Positions 55,729 through 64,000 of a stretch of DNA of 64,000 bases are shown piece by piece. The notes under the pieces are model-generated. The model was given only the letters and a program-made list of their open reading frames with translations, was not told where the DNA came from and did no database searches. Source of the stretch: Rhodobacter viridis (GTDB lineage Bacteria > Pseudomonadota > Alphaproteobacteria > Rhodobacterales > Rhodobacteraceae); NCBI RefSeq assembly GCF_003217355.1, contig NZ_QJTK01000002.1:248001-312000 (forward strand), given 5' to 3'. How positions within the stretch are numbered: position 1 is the stretch's first letter; every line of letters starts with the position of its first letter. The translations under genes and the position numbers were made by a program.

Positions 55729-57056
55729 CCATGGTCGAGACCCCCGCGCCGCGGTCGCTTTATACCGCCGATGCCCGCACCAAGGCCCGCAACGCCGCCG
55801 AGAAGCGTTTCCGCATCTATGGCATCGCCGCGGTGGCGATCGGCCTGCTGGCGCTCGTCGTGCTGCTGTCTTCGGTACTCGGCTCGGGGCTGGGCGCGTT
55901 CCGGCAGAGCGTGCTGAGCCTGCCGATCACCCTTGATGCCAAGGCGCTTGATCCGAAGGGGCATCGCGACCCCGCCGAAATGGCCAAGGCGACAACCGTC
56001 ACCTATGGCAAGCTGATCACCAAGGCGCTGGAAGCGGTGGTGATCGAAAAGAACCTCGCCCCCGGCATGAAGTCGAAACAGATCGGCGAGCTGATCTCGA
56101 AGGAGGCTCCTGCCGGGCTGCGCGACATGGTTCTGGCCAATCCGAGCCTCGTCGGCACGACGATCACCTATGACGTTCTGGCCTCGGGCCGGGTCGACGG
56201 CTTCTTCAAAGGCCGGGTGACGATGGAAAGCGCTGCGCTCGACAGCAACATCTCGCCCGAGCAGCTGCAACTGGCCGACAAGCTGCGCGCCGAGGGCATG
56301 CTGAAACTGGCCTTCAATCCGGGCTTCCTGACCAACCCCGACGCCTCGGAGCTGCGTCCCGAATCCGCGGGTCTGGGCGTCGCGATCCTCGGCTCGATCT
56401 ACATGATGGTGATCGTGCTCTGCCTCGCGCTGCCGATCGGGGTTGCCGCCTCGATTTATCTGGAAGAATTCGCGCCGAAGAACCGCTTCACCGATCTGAT
56501 CGAGGTGAACGTGGCCAACCTCGCCGCCGTGCCCTCGATCGTCTACGGGATCCTTGGCCTTGCCGCCTTCATCAACTTCGCCGGCATGCCGCAAAGCTCG
56601 CCGCTGGTGGGCGCGCTGGTGCTGACGCTGATGACGCTGCCGCGGATCATCATTCCGACCCGGGCCGCGTTGAATGCCGTGCCGCCCTCGATCCGCGAAG
56701 CGGCGCTGGGCGTTGGTGCCTCGAAGACGCAGACGATCTTCCATCACGTCCTGCCGCTTGCGGTGCCGGGCATCCTGACCGGGGCGATCATCGGGCTGGC
56801 GCAGGCGCTGGGCGAAACCGCGCCGCTGCTGCTGATCGGCATGGTCGCCTTCGTGAAAGACTACCCGGGGGCCCCGCCCGAGGGCGTTCTTGATCCGGCC
56901 TCGGCCATTCCGGTGCAGATCTACAACTGGACGCAACGCGCCGATCCGGCCTTCGTCGAACGGGCTTCCGGCGCGATCATCGTGCTTCTGGTCTTCCTTC
57001 TGGTGATGAACTCCCTGGCCGTGATCTTGCGGCGCAAATTCGAACGGCGGTGGTAA
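55725..57056 (+). CDS. pstA: Phosphate ABC transporter permease PstA (long form)
   Basis: The 443-residue protein has a cytoplasmic N-terminus, one helix (about 32-53) and a ~150-residue extra domain with TLDAKALDPKG-type sequence (DUF3333-like). The permease core is conserved: GSIYMMVIVLCLALPIGVAASIYLEEFAP, NLAAVPSIVYGILGLAAF and SIREAALGVGASKTQTIFHHVLPLAVPGILTGAIIGLAQALGETAPLLLIG. It forms the phosphate channel with PstC. pstB starts 3 bp after its stop. Confidence 0.95.
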   Translation: MTMVETPAPRSLYTADARTKARNAAEKRFRIYGIAAVAIGLLALVVLLSSVLGSGLGAFRQSVLSLPITLDAKALDPKGHRDPAEMAKATTVTYGKLITKALEAVVIEKNLAPGMKSKQIGELISKEAPAGLRDMVLANPSLVGTTITYDVLASGRVDGFFKGRVTMESAALDSNISPEQLQLADKLRAEGMLKLAFNPGFLTNPDASELRPESAGLGVAILGSIYMMVIVLCLALPIGVAASIYLEEFAPKNRFTDLIEVNVANLAAVPSIVYGILGLAAFINFAGMPQSSPLVGALVLTLMTLPRIIIPTRAALNAVPPSIREAALGVGASKTQTIFHHVLPLAVPGILTGAIIGLAQALGETAPLLLIGMVAFVKDYPGAPPEGVLDPASAIPVQIYNWTQRADPAFVERASGAIIVLLVFLLVMNSLAVILRRKFERRW

Positions 57057-57059
57057 GAG

Positions 57060-57857
57060 ATGAACAACATGCGACTGACGGAGAGAGCCGTGCAAGCCAC
57101 CGATACGAAGATCACCGCCCGCAAGGTTCAGGTGCATTACGGGGCCTCCCATGCGATCAAGGATGTCGACATCGACATCCTCGACAAGACCGTGACCGCC
57201 TTCATCGGCCCGTCGGGCTGCGGGAAATCGACCTTCCTGCGCTGTCTGAACCGGATGAACGACACGATCGCCATCTGCCGCGTCGAGGGGGCGATCCTGC
57301 TTGATGGCGAGGATATCTACGACAAGAAGGTGGACCCGGTGCAGCTGCGCGCCCGCGTCGGCATGGTGTTCCAGAAGCCGAACCCCTTCCCGAAGTCGAT
57401 CTATGACAACGTCGCCTATGGTCCGAAAATCCACGGGCTGGTGCGCAACAAGGCCGAGCTGGACGAGGTTGTCGAAAGCGCGCTGCGCAAGGCCGCGCTC
57501 TGGAACGAGGTCAAGGATCGTCTGAACGCGCCGGGCACCGGTCTGTCGGGGGGGCAGCAGCAGCGTCTGTGCATCGCCCGCGCCGTCGCCACCTCGCCCG
57601 AGGTTCTGCTGATGGACGAACCCTGCTCGGCGCTCGACCCGATCGCCACCGCGCAGGTCGAGGAGCTGATCGACGAGTTGCGGGCGAATTTCTCGGTCGT
57701 CATCGTCACGCACTCGATGCAGCAGGCTGCCCGGGTCAGCCAACGCACCGCCTTCTTCCACCTCGGCAATCTGGTCGAGTTCGGCGAGACCGGGCAGATC
57801 TTCACCAATCCGCGCGATCCCCGCACGGAAAGCTACATCACCGGCCGCATCGGTTGA
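57060..57857 (+). CDS. pstB: Phosphate ABC transporter ATP-binding protein
   Basis: The 265-residue ATPase has Walker [10 protein letters not shown] (50-58), the PstB-specific [11 protein letters not shown] and [25 protein letters not shown], signature [14 protein letters not shown] and Walker [17 protein letters not shown]. It energises phosphate uptake and takes part in PhoR/PhoU signalling. The ATG at 57060 is 3 bp after pstA. Confidence 0.97.
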   Translation: MNNMRLTERAVQATDTKITARKVQVHYGASHAIKDVDIDILDKTVTAFIGPSGCGKSTFLRCLNRMNDTIAICRVEGAILLDGEDIYDKKVDPVQLRARVGMVFQKPNPFPKSIYDNVAYGPKIHGLVRNKAELDEVVESALRKAALWNEVKDRLNAPGTGLSGGQQQRLCIARAVATSPEVLLMDEPCSALDPIATAQVEELIDELRANFSVVIVTHSMQQAARVSQRTAFFHLGNLVEFGETGQIFTNPRDPRTESYITGRIG

Positions 57858-57868
57858 GGAAGGGCATC

Positions 57869-58579
57869 ATGGCTCAACATATCGTTTCATCCTTCGACCG
57901 GGATCTCGAGTCCGTTCAGGCGATGGTCGTCAAGATGGGCGGACTCGTCGAGACGCAGGTTCTGGACGCCGCACAGGCGCTGGAAGAGCGCGACGAGGAA
58001 CTGGCGGAAACCGTCCGTCAGCGCGACAAGCAGGTGGACCTGCTTGAAGAGCAGATCAACACCGAAGCCGCGCGATTGATTGCGCTGCGGGCGCCGCATG
58101 CCAGCGATCTGCGCATCGCGCTGACGGTGATCAAGATCTCCGGCCATCTGGAGCGGGTCGGCGATTATGCCAAGAACATGGCCAAGCGCTCGAAGGTGAT
58201 CGGCGAACTGCCGTCGATCAACGGCTCTTCGGGGGCGATCCGGCGCATGGCCTCGGAAGTCGAGGGCATGCTGAAGGATGCGATCGACAGCTTCATCCAG
58301 CGCGATGCGAAGCTGGCTGCCGACGTGCGCGCCCGCGACGTGGAAATCGACCAGATGTACAACGCGCTGTTCCGCGAATTCCTGACCTACATGATGGAAG
58401 ATCCGCGCAACATCACGCCCTGCATGCATCTGCATTTCATCGCCAAGAACATCGAGCGGATGGGGGATCTGTGCACCTCGATCGCCGAGCAGGTGACCTA
58501 TCTCGTCACCGGCCAGATGCCCGAGGAGCCGCGGCCGAAATCCGACAGTGTGCTGGCCGTCAAGCCGCTGGAGAGCTGA
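57869..58579 (+). CDS. phoU: Phosphate signalling protein PhoU
   Basis: The ATG at 57869 (GAGGAAGGG upstream) gives MAQHIVSSFDRDLESVQAMVVKMGGL. The 236-residue helical protein contains two PhoU repeats with the ExxxD-type metal-binding pattern (HLERVGDYAKNMAKR in the first, NIERMGDLCTSIAEQ in the second). It down-regulates Pho signalling when phosphate is plentiful, through PstB and a PhoR-type kinase. It lies between pstB and phoB. Confidence 0.95.
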   Translation: MAQHIVSSFDRDLESVQAMVVKMGGLVETQVLDAAQALEERDEELAETVRQRDKQVDLLEEQINTEAARLIALRAPHASDLRIALTVIKISGHLERVGDYAKNMAKRSKVIGELPSINGSSGAIRRMASEVEGMLKDAIDSFIQRDAKLAADVRARDVEIDQMYNALFREFLTYMMEDPRNITPCMHLHFIAKNIERMGDLCTSIAEQVTYLVTGQMPEEPRPKSDSVLAVKPLES

Positions 58580-58582
58580 TCG

Positions 58583-59275
58583 ATGAGCCCCGCGCAACAG
58601 CCCTGTGTTTTGGTGGTCGAGGACGAGTCGGCGCAGCGCGAAGTTCTGCAATACAACCTGGAAGCCGAAGGCTTTCGGGTCGTGATGGCGGTCAACGGCG
58701 ACGAAGCGCTTTTGTTCCTGCGCGAGGAAAAGCCCGATCTGGTCGTGCTCGACTGGATGCTGCCCAATGTCTCGGGCATCGAGATCTGCCGCCGGGTCAA
58801 GGCCAATCCCGAAACCCGGTCGATCCCGATCATCATGCTCTCGGCCCGGTCCGAGGAAAGCGACCGGGTGCGGGGGCTGGAAACCGGCGCCGATGATTAT
58901 GTGGTGAAGCCCTATTCGGTGGTCGAGCTGATGGCGCGTCTGCGCACGCAGCTGCGCCGCACCCGGCCCGCGACGATGGGCGAGCGGCTGGTCTTCGACG
59001 ACATCATTCTCGATGCCGCCGAACACCGCGTTTTCCGCGACGGCCAGCCCTTGAAACTCGGCCCGACCGAGTTCCGGCTCTTGTCGACGCTGATGGAAAA
59101 GCCCGGCCGGGTCTGGACCCGCGATCAGCTGCTCGACCGGGTCTGGGGGCGCGATATCTATGTCGATACCCGCACCATCGATGTGCATGTCGGCCGTCTG
59201 CGCAAGGCGCTGATGGTGAATGGCGGCGCGGACCCGGTCCGCACCGTCCGTGGCACGGGTTATTCCCTCGGCTGA
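58583..59275 (+). CDS. phoB: Phosphate regulon response regulator PhoB
   Basis: This 230-residue OmpR-family regulator has receiver residues E13 and D14, phospho-acceptor D57 (LVVLDWMLP) and K109 (YVVKPYS). A winged-helix output domain follows (about 130-230), with TEFRLLSTLMEKPGRVWTRDQLLDRVWG and RTIDVHVGRLRKAL. It should bind the Pho boxes before pstS. It ends the pstSCAB-phoU-phoB operon; no phoR kinase gene is adjacent. Its 3' end overlaps the convergent FAH gene by 16 bp. Confidence 0.95.
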   Translation: MSPAQQPCVLVVEDESAQREVLQYNLEAEGFRVVMAVNGDEALLFLREEKPDLVVLDWMLPNVSGIEICRRVKANPETRSIPIIMLSARSEESDRVRGLETGADDYVVKPYSVVELMARLRTQLRRTRPATMGERLVFDDIILDAAEHRVFRDGQPLKLGPTEFRLLSTLMEKPGRVWTRDQLLDRVWGRDIYVDTRTIDVHVGRLRKALMVNGGADPVRTVRGTGYSLG

Positions 59276-59919
59276 ATCGTGAGCCGGACCGGGGCCAGTC
59301 CCTCGATCCGGCCTTCCAGCACATCGCCCGGCCGCACCGCGCCGACGCCCGCAGGCGTGCCGGTGAAGATCACGTCGCCCGCTCGCAGCGTGTAAAGCGT
59401 GCCCAGATGCGCGAGGATCTCGGGCACCGACCAGACCATGTCCGACAGTTTCGCCTGCTGCCGCGGGGTGCCATTGACGCTCAGCGCAATCGCCTGATCG
59501 GCAATCGCGAAGTCTTGGCTGAGGGGCGCGATCACGGCCGAGTTTTCGAAATCCTTGCCGGTATCCCAGGGGCGGCGTTTGTCCTTGGCCGCCGCCTGGA
59601 GGTCACGGCGGGTCATGTCGAGCCCGACCGCGCAGCCGAAAATGCCGCCGCCCTCGCCAAGTGCCACCACCAGTTCGACCTCGTGGTGGAAATCGGCGGT
59701 GCCGGGCGGATAGGGGATGGTGGCGCCCGAGGCGGTGACCGCATGGGCGGATTTGGTGAAGTAGAACGGGGCCTCGCGGTCGACTTCGGCGCCCATTTCG
59801 GCGGCATGGTCTGCGTAGTTGCGCCCGACGCAGAAGATGCGGCGGACGGGGAACAGCGCCTCGGTTCCCGCGACGGCAAGGCTGACCGGGGCAGGAGGGG
59901 CGAAGACGAAGCCGCTCAT
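59260..59919 (-). CDS. Fumarylacetoacetate hydrolase-family protein
   Basis: The 219-residue protein matches the short FAH/FAHD1 group: VGRNYADHAAEMGAEVDREAPFYFTKSAHAV, metal ligands E80 and E82 (HHEVELVVALG) and D101 (GLDMTRRDLQ). The C-terminus carries GDVIFTGTPAGVGAVRPGD. Members hydrolyse C-C bonds or decarboxylate small acylpyruvates or oxaloacetate; the substrate is undetermined. It overlaps the ribokinase-like gene by 4 bp. Confidence 0.9.
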   Translation of the reverse strand: MSGFVFAPPAPVSLAVAGTEALFPVRRIFCVGRNYADHAAEMGAEVDREAPFYFTKSAHAVTASGATIPYPPGTADFHHEVELVVALGEGGGIFGCAVGLDMTRRDLQAAAKDKRRPWDTGKDFENSAVIAPLSQDFAIADQAIALSVNGTPRQQAKLSDMVWSVPEILAHLGTLYTLRAGDVIFTGTPAGVGAVRPGDVLEGRIEGLAPVRLTIQPRE

Positions 59920-60797
59920 GCGCGGTCTTTCAGGAAGGTCTCGACCTCGGCCCGGGTCGGAATCGCGGCGGCGGTGCCCGCGCGCGTCACTTTCAGCGCC
60001 GAAGCGGCGGCGGCCAGACGCAGGGCCTGCGGAGGTGTCATCCCCTCGGCCAGACCGGCCACAAGATAGCCCGCAAAGGTATCTCCGGCGGCGGTGGTGT
60101 CGACGGGCGTCACCTTGAAGGCAGGTTGCTCCTGCGCGGTTTGGCCCGCCAGATCGTGCCAGACCGCGCCTTTCGCGCCATGGGTCACGCAGACCGCCTT
60201 GACCGGCAGGGCGTCAAGCGTCGTGCCGAGTTCCGCGCACAGCTGCGCCGCCTCGACCGCGTTCAAAAGCAGAAGATCGAGATCGGCCAAAACCTTGCGC
60301 ACCGCCTCGGCCTCGAAGGGCGCGGCGGAATAGGCGACCTTGACGCCGCGGGCCTTCGCCAACGCGACCGCCTCGACCTGGGCCGAGGTTTCGTTCTGCA
60401 TCAGCATCCAGTCGCCCGCGGCGGCCGTGGCCATCGCGGCCTCGAGCGCCGTCAGCGGCACCGCCCGGTTCGCCCCGGGAAAGAGCACGATCGAATTCTC
60501 GCCCGAGGCATCGACCATGATGATCGCATGACCCGAGGCCACCTCGGCTTCCGCCACATGGGCGCAATCGACGCCATCGGCGGCCAGTTCCGCCCGCATC
60601 CAGGCGCCATCGGCTCCGGTCGCACCGATATGGCGCACGACCGCCCCGGCCCGTGCCGCCGCCACCGACTGGTTCGCCCCCTTGCCGCCCAGCCCCCGGT
60701 CGTAGGAGGTAGCGGCCAGCGTCTCTCCCGGAAGGGTCAGATGCGGCAGGCGATAGAAGTGGTCGGCATTGATCGAGCCGAGGTTGAAGATGGTCAT
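59916..60797 (-). CDS. Ribokinase-like PfkB-family sugar kinase
   Basis: The 293-residue PfkB-family protein has the N-terminal substrate region GLGGKGANQSVAAARAG (35-51), typical of ribokinase. The C-terminal catalytic signature is DTTAAGDTFAGYL with D239 as the base (AAGD where GAGD is usual). It most likely phosphorylates ribose or a related pentose or nucleoside sugar. No ribose transporter is adjacent. It is first in a two-gene unit with the FAH gene. Ribokinase (rbsK) is the best guess, not a proof. Confidence 0.8.
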   Translation of the reverse strand: MTIFNLGSINADHFYRLPHLTLPGETLAATSYDRGLGGKGANQSVAAARAGAVVRHIGATGADGAWMRAELAADGVDCAHVAEAEVASGHAIIMVDASGENSIVLFPGANRAVPLTALEAAMATAAAGDWMLMQNETSAQVEAVALAKARGVKVAYSAAPFEAEAVRKVLADLDLLLLNAVEAAQLCAELGTTLDALPVKAVCVTHGAKGAVWHDLAGQTAQEQPAFKVTPVDTTAAGDTFAGYLVAGLAEGMTPPQALRLAAAASALKVTRAGTAAAIPTRAEVETFLKDRA

Positions 60798-60851
60798 GGG
60801 TCTTCTCCGGGGTCTTGACCCGGGCCGAGACGCCCCGGCCCGGAGGGGTAT

Positions 60852-63119
60852 TTAGCGTTTCAGCCCCAGACGGCTGGCCGACAGGGCCGCCATATGCAGG
60901 ATGTCGTTCACCGTCGCACGGTTCGAGCAGATCTGCACCGAATGCTGGATGCCGGTCAGGATCGGGCCGATCACTGTCGCCCCCGCCATTTCCTGCATCA
61001 GCTTCACCGAGATCGAGGCCGAATGCCGTGCGGGCACCACAAGGATGTTCGCGGGGCCGGTCAGACGGCAGAAGGGATAGTGCTTCATCTGCTCGGGGTT
61101 CAGCGCGACATCGACGGCCATCTCGCCATCATATTCGAAGTCGACGCCGCGTTCATCCAGCACCTGCGGCGCGATGTGCATCTTCATCGCGCGCTCGGAC
61201 ACCGGATAGCCGAAGGTCGAGAACGAGGCGAAAGCGACGCGCGGATCGATGCCCAGACCGCGGGCCACGCGGGCGCCAGCCATCGCGATATCGGCCAGAT
61301 CGTTCTCGTCGGGCCATTCATGCACCAGCGTATCGCCGATGAAGACGACCTTGCCCTTGTGCAGAAGCGCGGTGATCCCCACCGCCCCGTCCGAGGGCTT
61401 GGCGTCGATCACCTTGTTGATCAGTTCGAGCACATGCGCCGATTTCCGGGTGGCCCCGGTGATCATGCCGTCGCCATGCCCATGCACCAGCATCAGCGCC
61501 GCGAACACATGCCGGTCGCGGGTGGCCAGCTTGTGCGCATCTTCCCGGTCCATCCCCTGCCGCTGCAGACGGCGATAGAGGAAGTCCTTGTAGGTATCCA
61601 TGTGCTTGCAATTCGTCGAATTGACGATCTGCAATTCGCGGAAAGCGTCGCCGATCCCGGCGGCTTCCAGCTGTTCCTTCACATGCGACTCGCGTCCGAC
61701 CACGAGCGCCGTGCCCATGCCGCCGCGTTGATAGGCAACGGCGGCGCGCAGAACGCGCGGATCGTCGCCCTCGGCGAAGATCATCCGCGCCTGCGCCTGA
61801 CGGGCGCGGGCATGAATGCCCTGCAGGATCGCCGCCGTCGGGTCCATCCGCGCCTTCAGGCTTTGCGCATAGCCCTCCATGTCGATGATCGGACGGCGGG
61901 CCACCCCGGTATCCATCCCGGCCTTGGCGACGGCAGGCGGGATGATGTGGATCAGCCGCGGGTCGAAGGGCGTCGGAATGATGTAATCGCGCCCGAAGGC
62001 CAGCTTGCGGCCATAGGCCATCGCGACCTCGTCGGGCACGTCTTCCCGCGCCAGTGCCGCCAGCGCCTTGGCACAGGCGATCTTCATCTCGTCATTGATC
62101 GCGCGGGCATGAATGTCGAGCGCGCCGCGGAAGAGATAAGGGAAGCCCAGCACGTTGTTGACCTGGTTCGGATAGTCCGAGCGCCCGGTGGCGACGATCG
62201 CATCGGGGCGGACCGAATGCGCTTCTTCCGGGGTGATTTCCGGGTCCGGGTTCGCCATCGCGAAGATCACCGGATTGTCGGCCATCGAGGCGACCATCTC
62301 GGGCGTCACCGCGCCCTTGGCCGAGACGCCCAGGAACACGTCGGCCCCCTTCATCGCATCTTCGAGCGTCCGGGCCTCGGTCTTCGCCGCATGCGCCGAT
62401 TTCCACTGGTTCATGCCCTCGGTGCGGCCCTGATAGATCACGCCCTTGGTGTCGCACATGATGCAATTGTCATGCTGCGCGCCCATCGTCTTGATCAGCT
62501 CGAGGCAGGCGATCCCGGCCGCGCCCGCGCCGTTCAGCACGATCTTGCAGTCCTCGATCTTCTTGCCCGAGATTTCGAGCGCATTCAGCAGCCCCGCCGC
62601 GCAGATCACCGCCGTGCCGTGCTGGTCGTCATGGAACACCGGAATGTCCATCATCTCTTTCAGCCGCTGCTCGATGATGAAGCACTCGGGGGCCTTGATG
62701 TCCTCAAGGTTGATGCCGCCGAAGGTCGGGCCCATCAGGCTTACCGCCTTGATGATCTCTTCCGGGTCTTCGGTGGCCAGTTCGATGTCGATGGCGTTCA
62801 CATCGGCGAACCGCTTGAACAGAACCGCCTTGCCTTCCATCACCGGCTTCGAGGCCAGCGCGCCAAGGTTGCCCAGACCAAGGATCGCCGTGCCGTTCGA
62901 AATCACCGCCACCATGTTACCCTTGTTGGTGTAGTCATAGGCGGTCTCGGGTCGTTCGGCGATCGCCTCGACGGGAACCGCGACACCCGGGGAATAGGCC
63001 AGGCTCAGATCCCTCTGCGTGGTCATCGGCTTCGTGGCGACGACCTCGAATTTCCCCGGCACGGGGTCGAGGTGATAGGCCAGCGCCTCTTCGGGCGTGA
63101 CGCGGTTCTTGGTGGACAT
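60852..63119 (-). CDS. maeB: NADP-dependent malic enzyme MaeB with phosphotransacetylase-like domain
   Basis: The ATG at 63119 has GGAGG upstream; a longer frame is not needed. The 755-residue protein has an N-terminal malic-enzyme part with [44 protein letters not shown] and [15 protein letters not shown] (NADP fold). A C-terminal phosphotransacetylase-like domain runs from about 440, with [17 protein letters not shown] and [11 protein letters not shown]. It decarboxylates malate to pyruvate; the PTA-like domain is usually regulatory. It is divergent from mutS across 111 bp. Confidence 0.96.
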   Translation of the reverse strand: MSTKNRVTPEEALAYHLDPVPGKFEVVATKPMTTQRDLSLAYSPGVAVPVEAIAERPETAYDYTNKGNMVAVISNGTAILGLGNLGALASKPVMEGKAVLFKRFADVNAIDIELATEDPEEIIKAVSLMGPTFGGINLEDIKAPECFIIEQRLKEMMDIPVFHDDQHGTAVICAAGLLNALEISGKKIEDCKIVLNGAGAAGIACLELIKTMGAQHDNCIMCDTKGVIYQGRTEGMNQWKSAHAAKTEARTLEDAMKGADVFLGVSAKGAVTPEMVASMADNPVIFAMANPDPEITPEEAHSVRPDAIVATGRSDYPNQVNNVLGFPYLFRGALDIHARAINDEMKIACAKALAALAREDVPDEVAMAYGRKLAFGRDYIIPTPFDPRLIHIIPPAVAKAGMDTGVARRPIIDMEGYAQSLKARMDPTAAILQGIHARARQAQARMIFAEGDDPRVLRAAVAYQRGGMGTALVVGRESHVKEQLEAAGIGDAFRELQIVNSTNCKHMDTYKDFLYRRLQRQGMDREDAHKLATRDRHVFAALMLVHGHGDGMITGATRKSAHVLELINKVIDAKPSDGAVGITALLHKGKVVFIGDTLVHEWPDENDLADIAMAGARVARGLGIDPRVAFASFSTFGYPVSERAMKMHIAPQVLDERGVDFEYDGEMAVDVALNPEQMKHYPFCRLTGPANILVVPARHSASISVKLMQEMAGATVIGPILTGIQHSVQICSNRATVNDILHMAALSASRLGLKR

Positions 63120-63230
63120 GGGCCAAACTCCTCCAATGGGCGCTTTTTCCTTATCCCCCTTGCGGCCCTGCCTCAATCGGTTTGCACGGGGGTGCGGCGT
63201 TTAATAAGTTGGCGCGACTTGGGGGGTGCG

Positions 63231-64000
63231 ATGAGCAGCGAAACCGTGACGCCGATGATGGCGCAATATCTGGCGATCAAGGAAGCAAACCCGGGGGCGC
63301 TTCTGTTCTACCGGATGGGCGACTTCTACGAGATGTTCTTCGACGATGCGGTGGCGGCCGCCGCGGCGCTGGATATCGCGCTGACCAAACGCGGCCTGCA
63401 TCTGGGCGAGGACATCCCGATGTGCGGTGTGCCGATCCATGCCGCCGAGGGCTATCTGCTGACCCTGATCCGCAAGGGCTTCCGGGTGGCGATCGCCGAG
63501 CAGCTCGAAGATCCGGCCGAGGCGAAGAAGCGCGGCTCGAAATCGGTGGTGAAGCGCGATGTGGTGCGGCTTGTCACCCCGGGCACGCTGACCGAGGAAA
63601 GCCTGCTCGAAGCGCGTCGGCACAACTATCTCGCCGCCTGGGCCGAGGTGCGTGACGAGGGGGCTTTGGCCTGGGCCGATATTTCCACGGGCGAGTTCCG
63701 GGTGATGCCCTGTCCGCTTCCCCGTCTGGGTCCGGAACTGGCCCGACTTGCCCCCCGCGAAGTGCTGGTGAGCGAGACGAAAGAGGCCGATTGTGCTGGA
63801 ATAGTCTCTGATCTGCGGGCCTCACTGACGCCTTTGGCGCGGTCAAGTTTCGACAGTCAGGGGGCGGAAAAGCGGCTTTGCGATCTGTTCGCCGTGGGCT
63901 CGCTCGATGCCTTCGGGGCGTTTTCGCGTGCCGAAGTGTCCGCGATGGGCGCTTTGGTCGATTATCTCGACCTGACGCAACGGGGAAAACTGCCGCTTCT
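63231..64000 (+). CDS. mutS: DNA mismatch repair protein MutS (3' truncated by window edge)
   Basis: The reading frame is open from the ATG at 63231 to the window end, covering the first ~256 of about 870 residues. The N-terminal mismatch-binding domain shows [15 protein letters not shown] with the DNA-stacking FYE motif (F32-E34), then [31 protein letters not shown] and [13 protein letters not shown], which are MutS hallmarks. The ATPase domain is outside the window. It recognises base mismatches and recruits MutL. Confidence 0.96.
   Translation, partial: MSSETVTPMMAQYLAIKEANPGALLFYRMGDFYEMFFDDAVAAAAALDIALTKRGLHLGEDIPMCGVPIHAAEGYLLTLIRKGFRVAIAEQLEDPAEAKKRGSKSVVKRDVVRLVTPGTLTEESLLEARRHNYLAAWAEVRDEGALAWADISTGEFRVMPCPLPRLGPELARLAPREVLVSETKEADCAGIVSDLRASLTPLARSSFDSQGAEKRLCDLFAVGSLDAFGAFSRAEVSAMGALVDYLDLTQRGKLPL

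Noticed and set aside
54268-57056. PstC and PstA as fusion proteins because of their extra N-terminal domains.
   Set aside because: Both long forms are normal for alphaproteobacterial phosphate permeases.

Overview
The window is a high-GC alphaproteobacterial chromosome segment. It carries a dnaA/dnaN/recF/gyrB block, flaF/flbT flagellin regulators, the dnaA-rpsT-crotonase-mutM-ubiE-ubiB order, and long-form PstC/PstA. Protein content and gene order suggest Rhodobacter, most likely R. capsulatus or a close relative; this rests on gene content, not a database match.

Layout. 1-2126: 3' part of an aldo/keto reductase overlapping a MauG-like di-heme peroxidase, facing a CRTAC1-type beta-propeller protein (2123-3625). 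3622-10995: xylose locus with a divergent ROK regulator, ABC importer xylF-xylH-xylG, xylulokinase and xylose isomerase, closed by a strong terminator. 11026-14685: TetR regulator, HlyD-like lipoprotein, ABC ATPase and ABC-2 permease in one minus-strand operon with 4-bp overlaps. 14807-20752: flagellar genes flgE-flgK-flgL-flgI and, separately, motB. 20850-28390: flavin reductase, gyrB, recF, dnaN, dnaA, rpsT, all minus strand. 28540-32596: enoyl-CoA hydratase, mutM, ubiE, ubiB. 32597-45663: main flagellar cluster (flgD, fliK; rod-binding protein, FlgN-like, fliC, flaF, flbT, DUF1217; fliI; flgB-flgC-fliE-fliQ-flgF-flgG-flgA-flgH-fliL). 45726-45801: tRNA-Thr(CGU). 45845-49246: hemD, mitofilin-like protein, hemY. 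49317-52062: tsaD, gpsA, yciI-like, EVE protein. 52385-53047: two-domain CbiX-like protein. 53157-59275: pstSCAB-phoU-phoB behind an array of Pho-box repeats. 59260-63119: FAH-family protein, ribokinase-like kinase, malic enzyme MaeB. 63231-64000: 5' part of mutS.

Most genes are well-known families. The signals most worth a second look are in non-coding DNA: a matching promoter module upstream of flgE and motB with CtrA-like TTAA-N7-TTAA boxes; twin hairpins exposing the same CCCCTAC loop in the 322-bp gap before the CbiX-like gene; a perfect 12-bp palindrome before the TetR operon; and a four-step 11-bp Pho-box ladder before pstS. No CRISPR array, prophage or intact insertion sequence was seen, and I did not find a convincing new multi-gene system.
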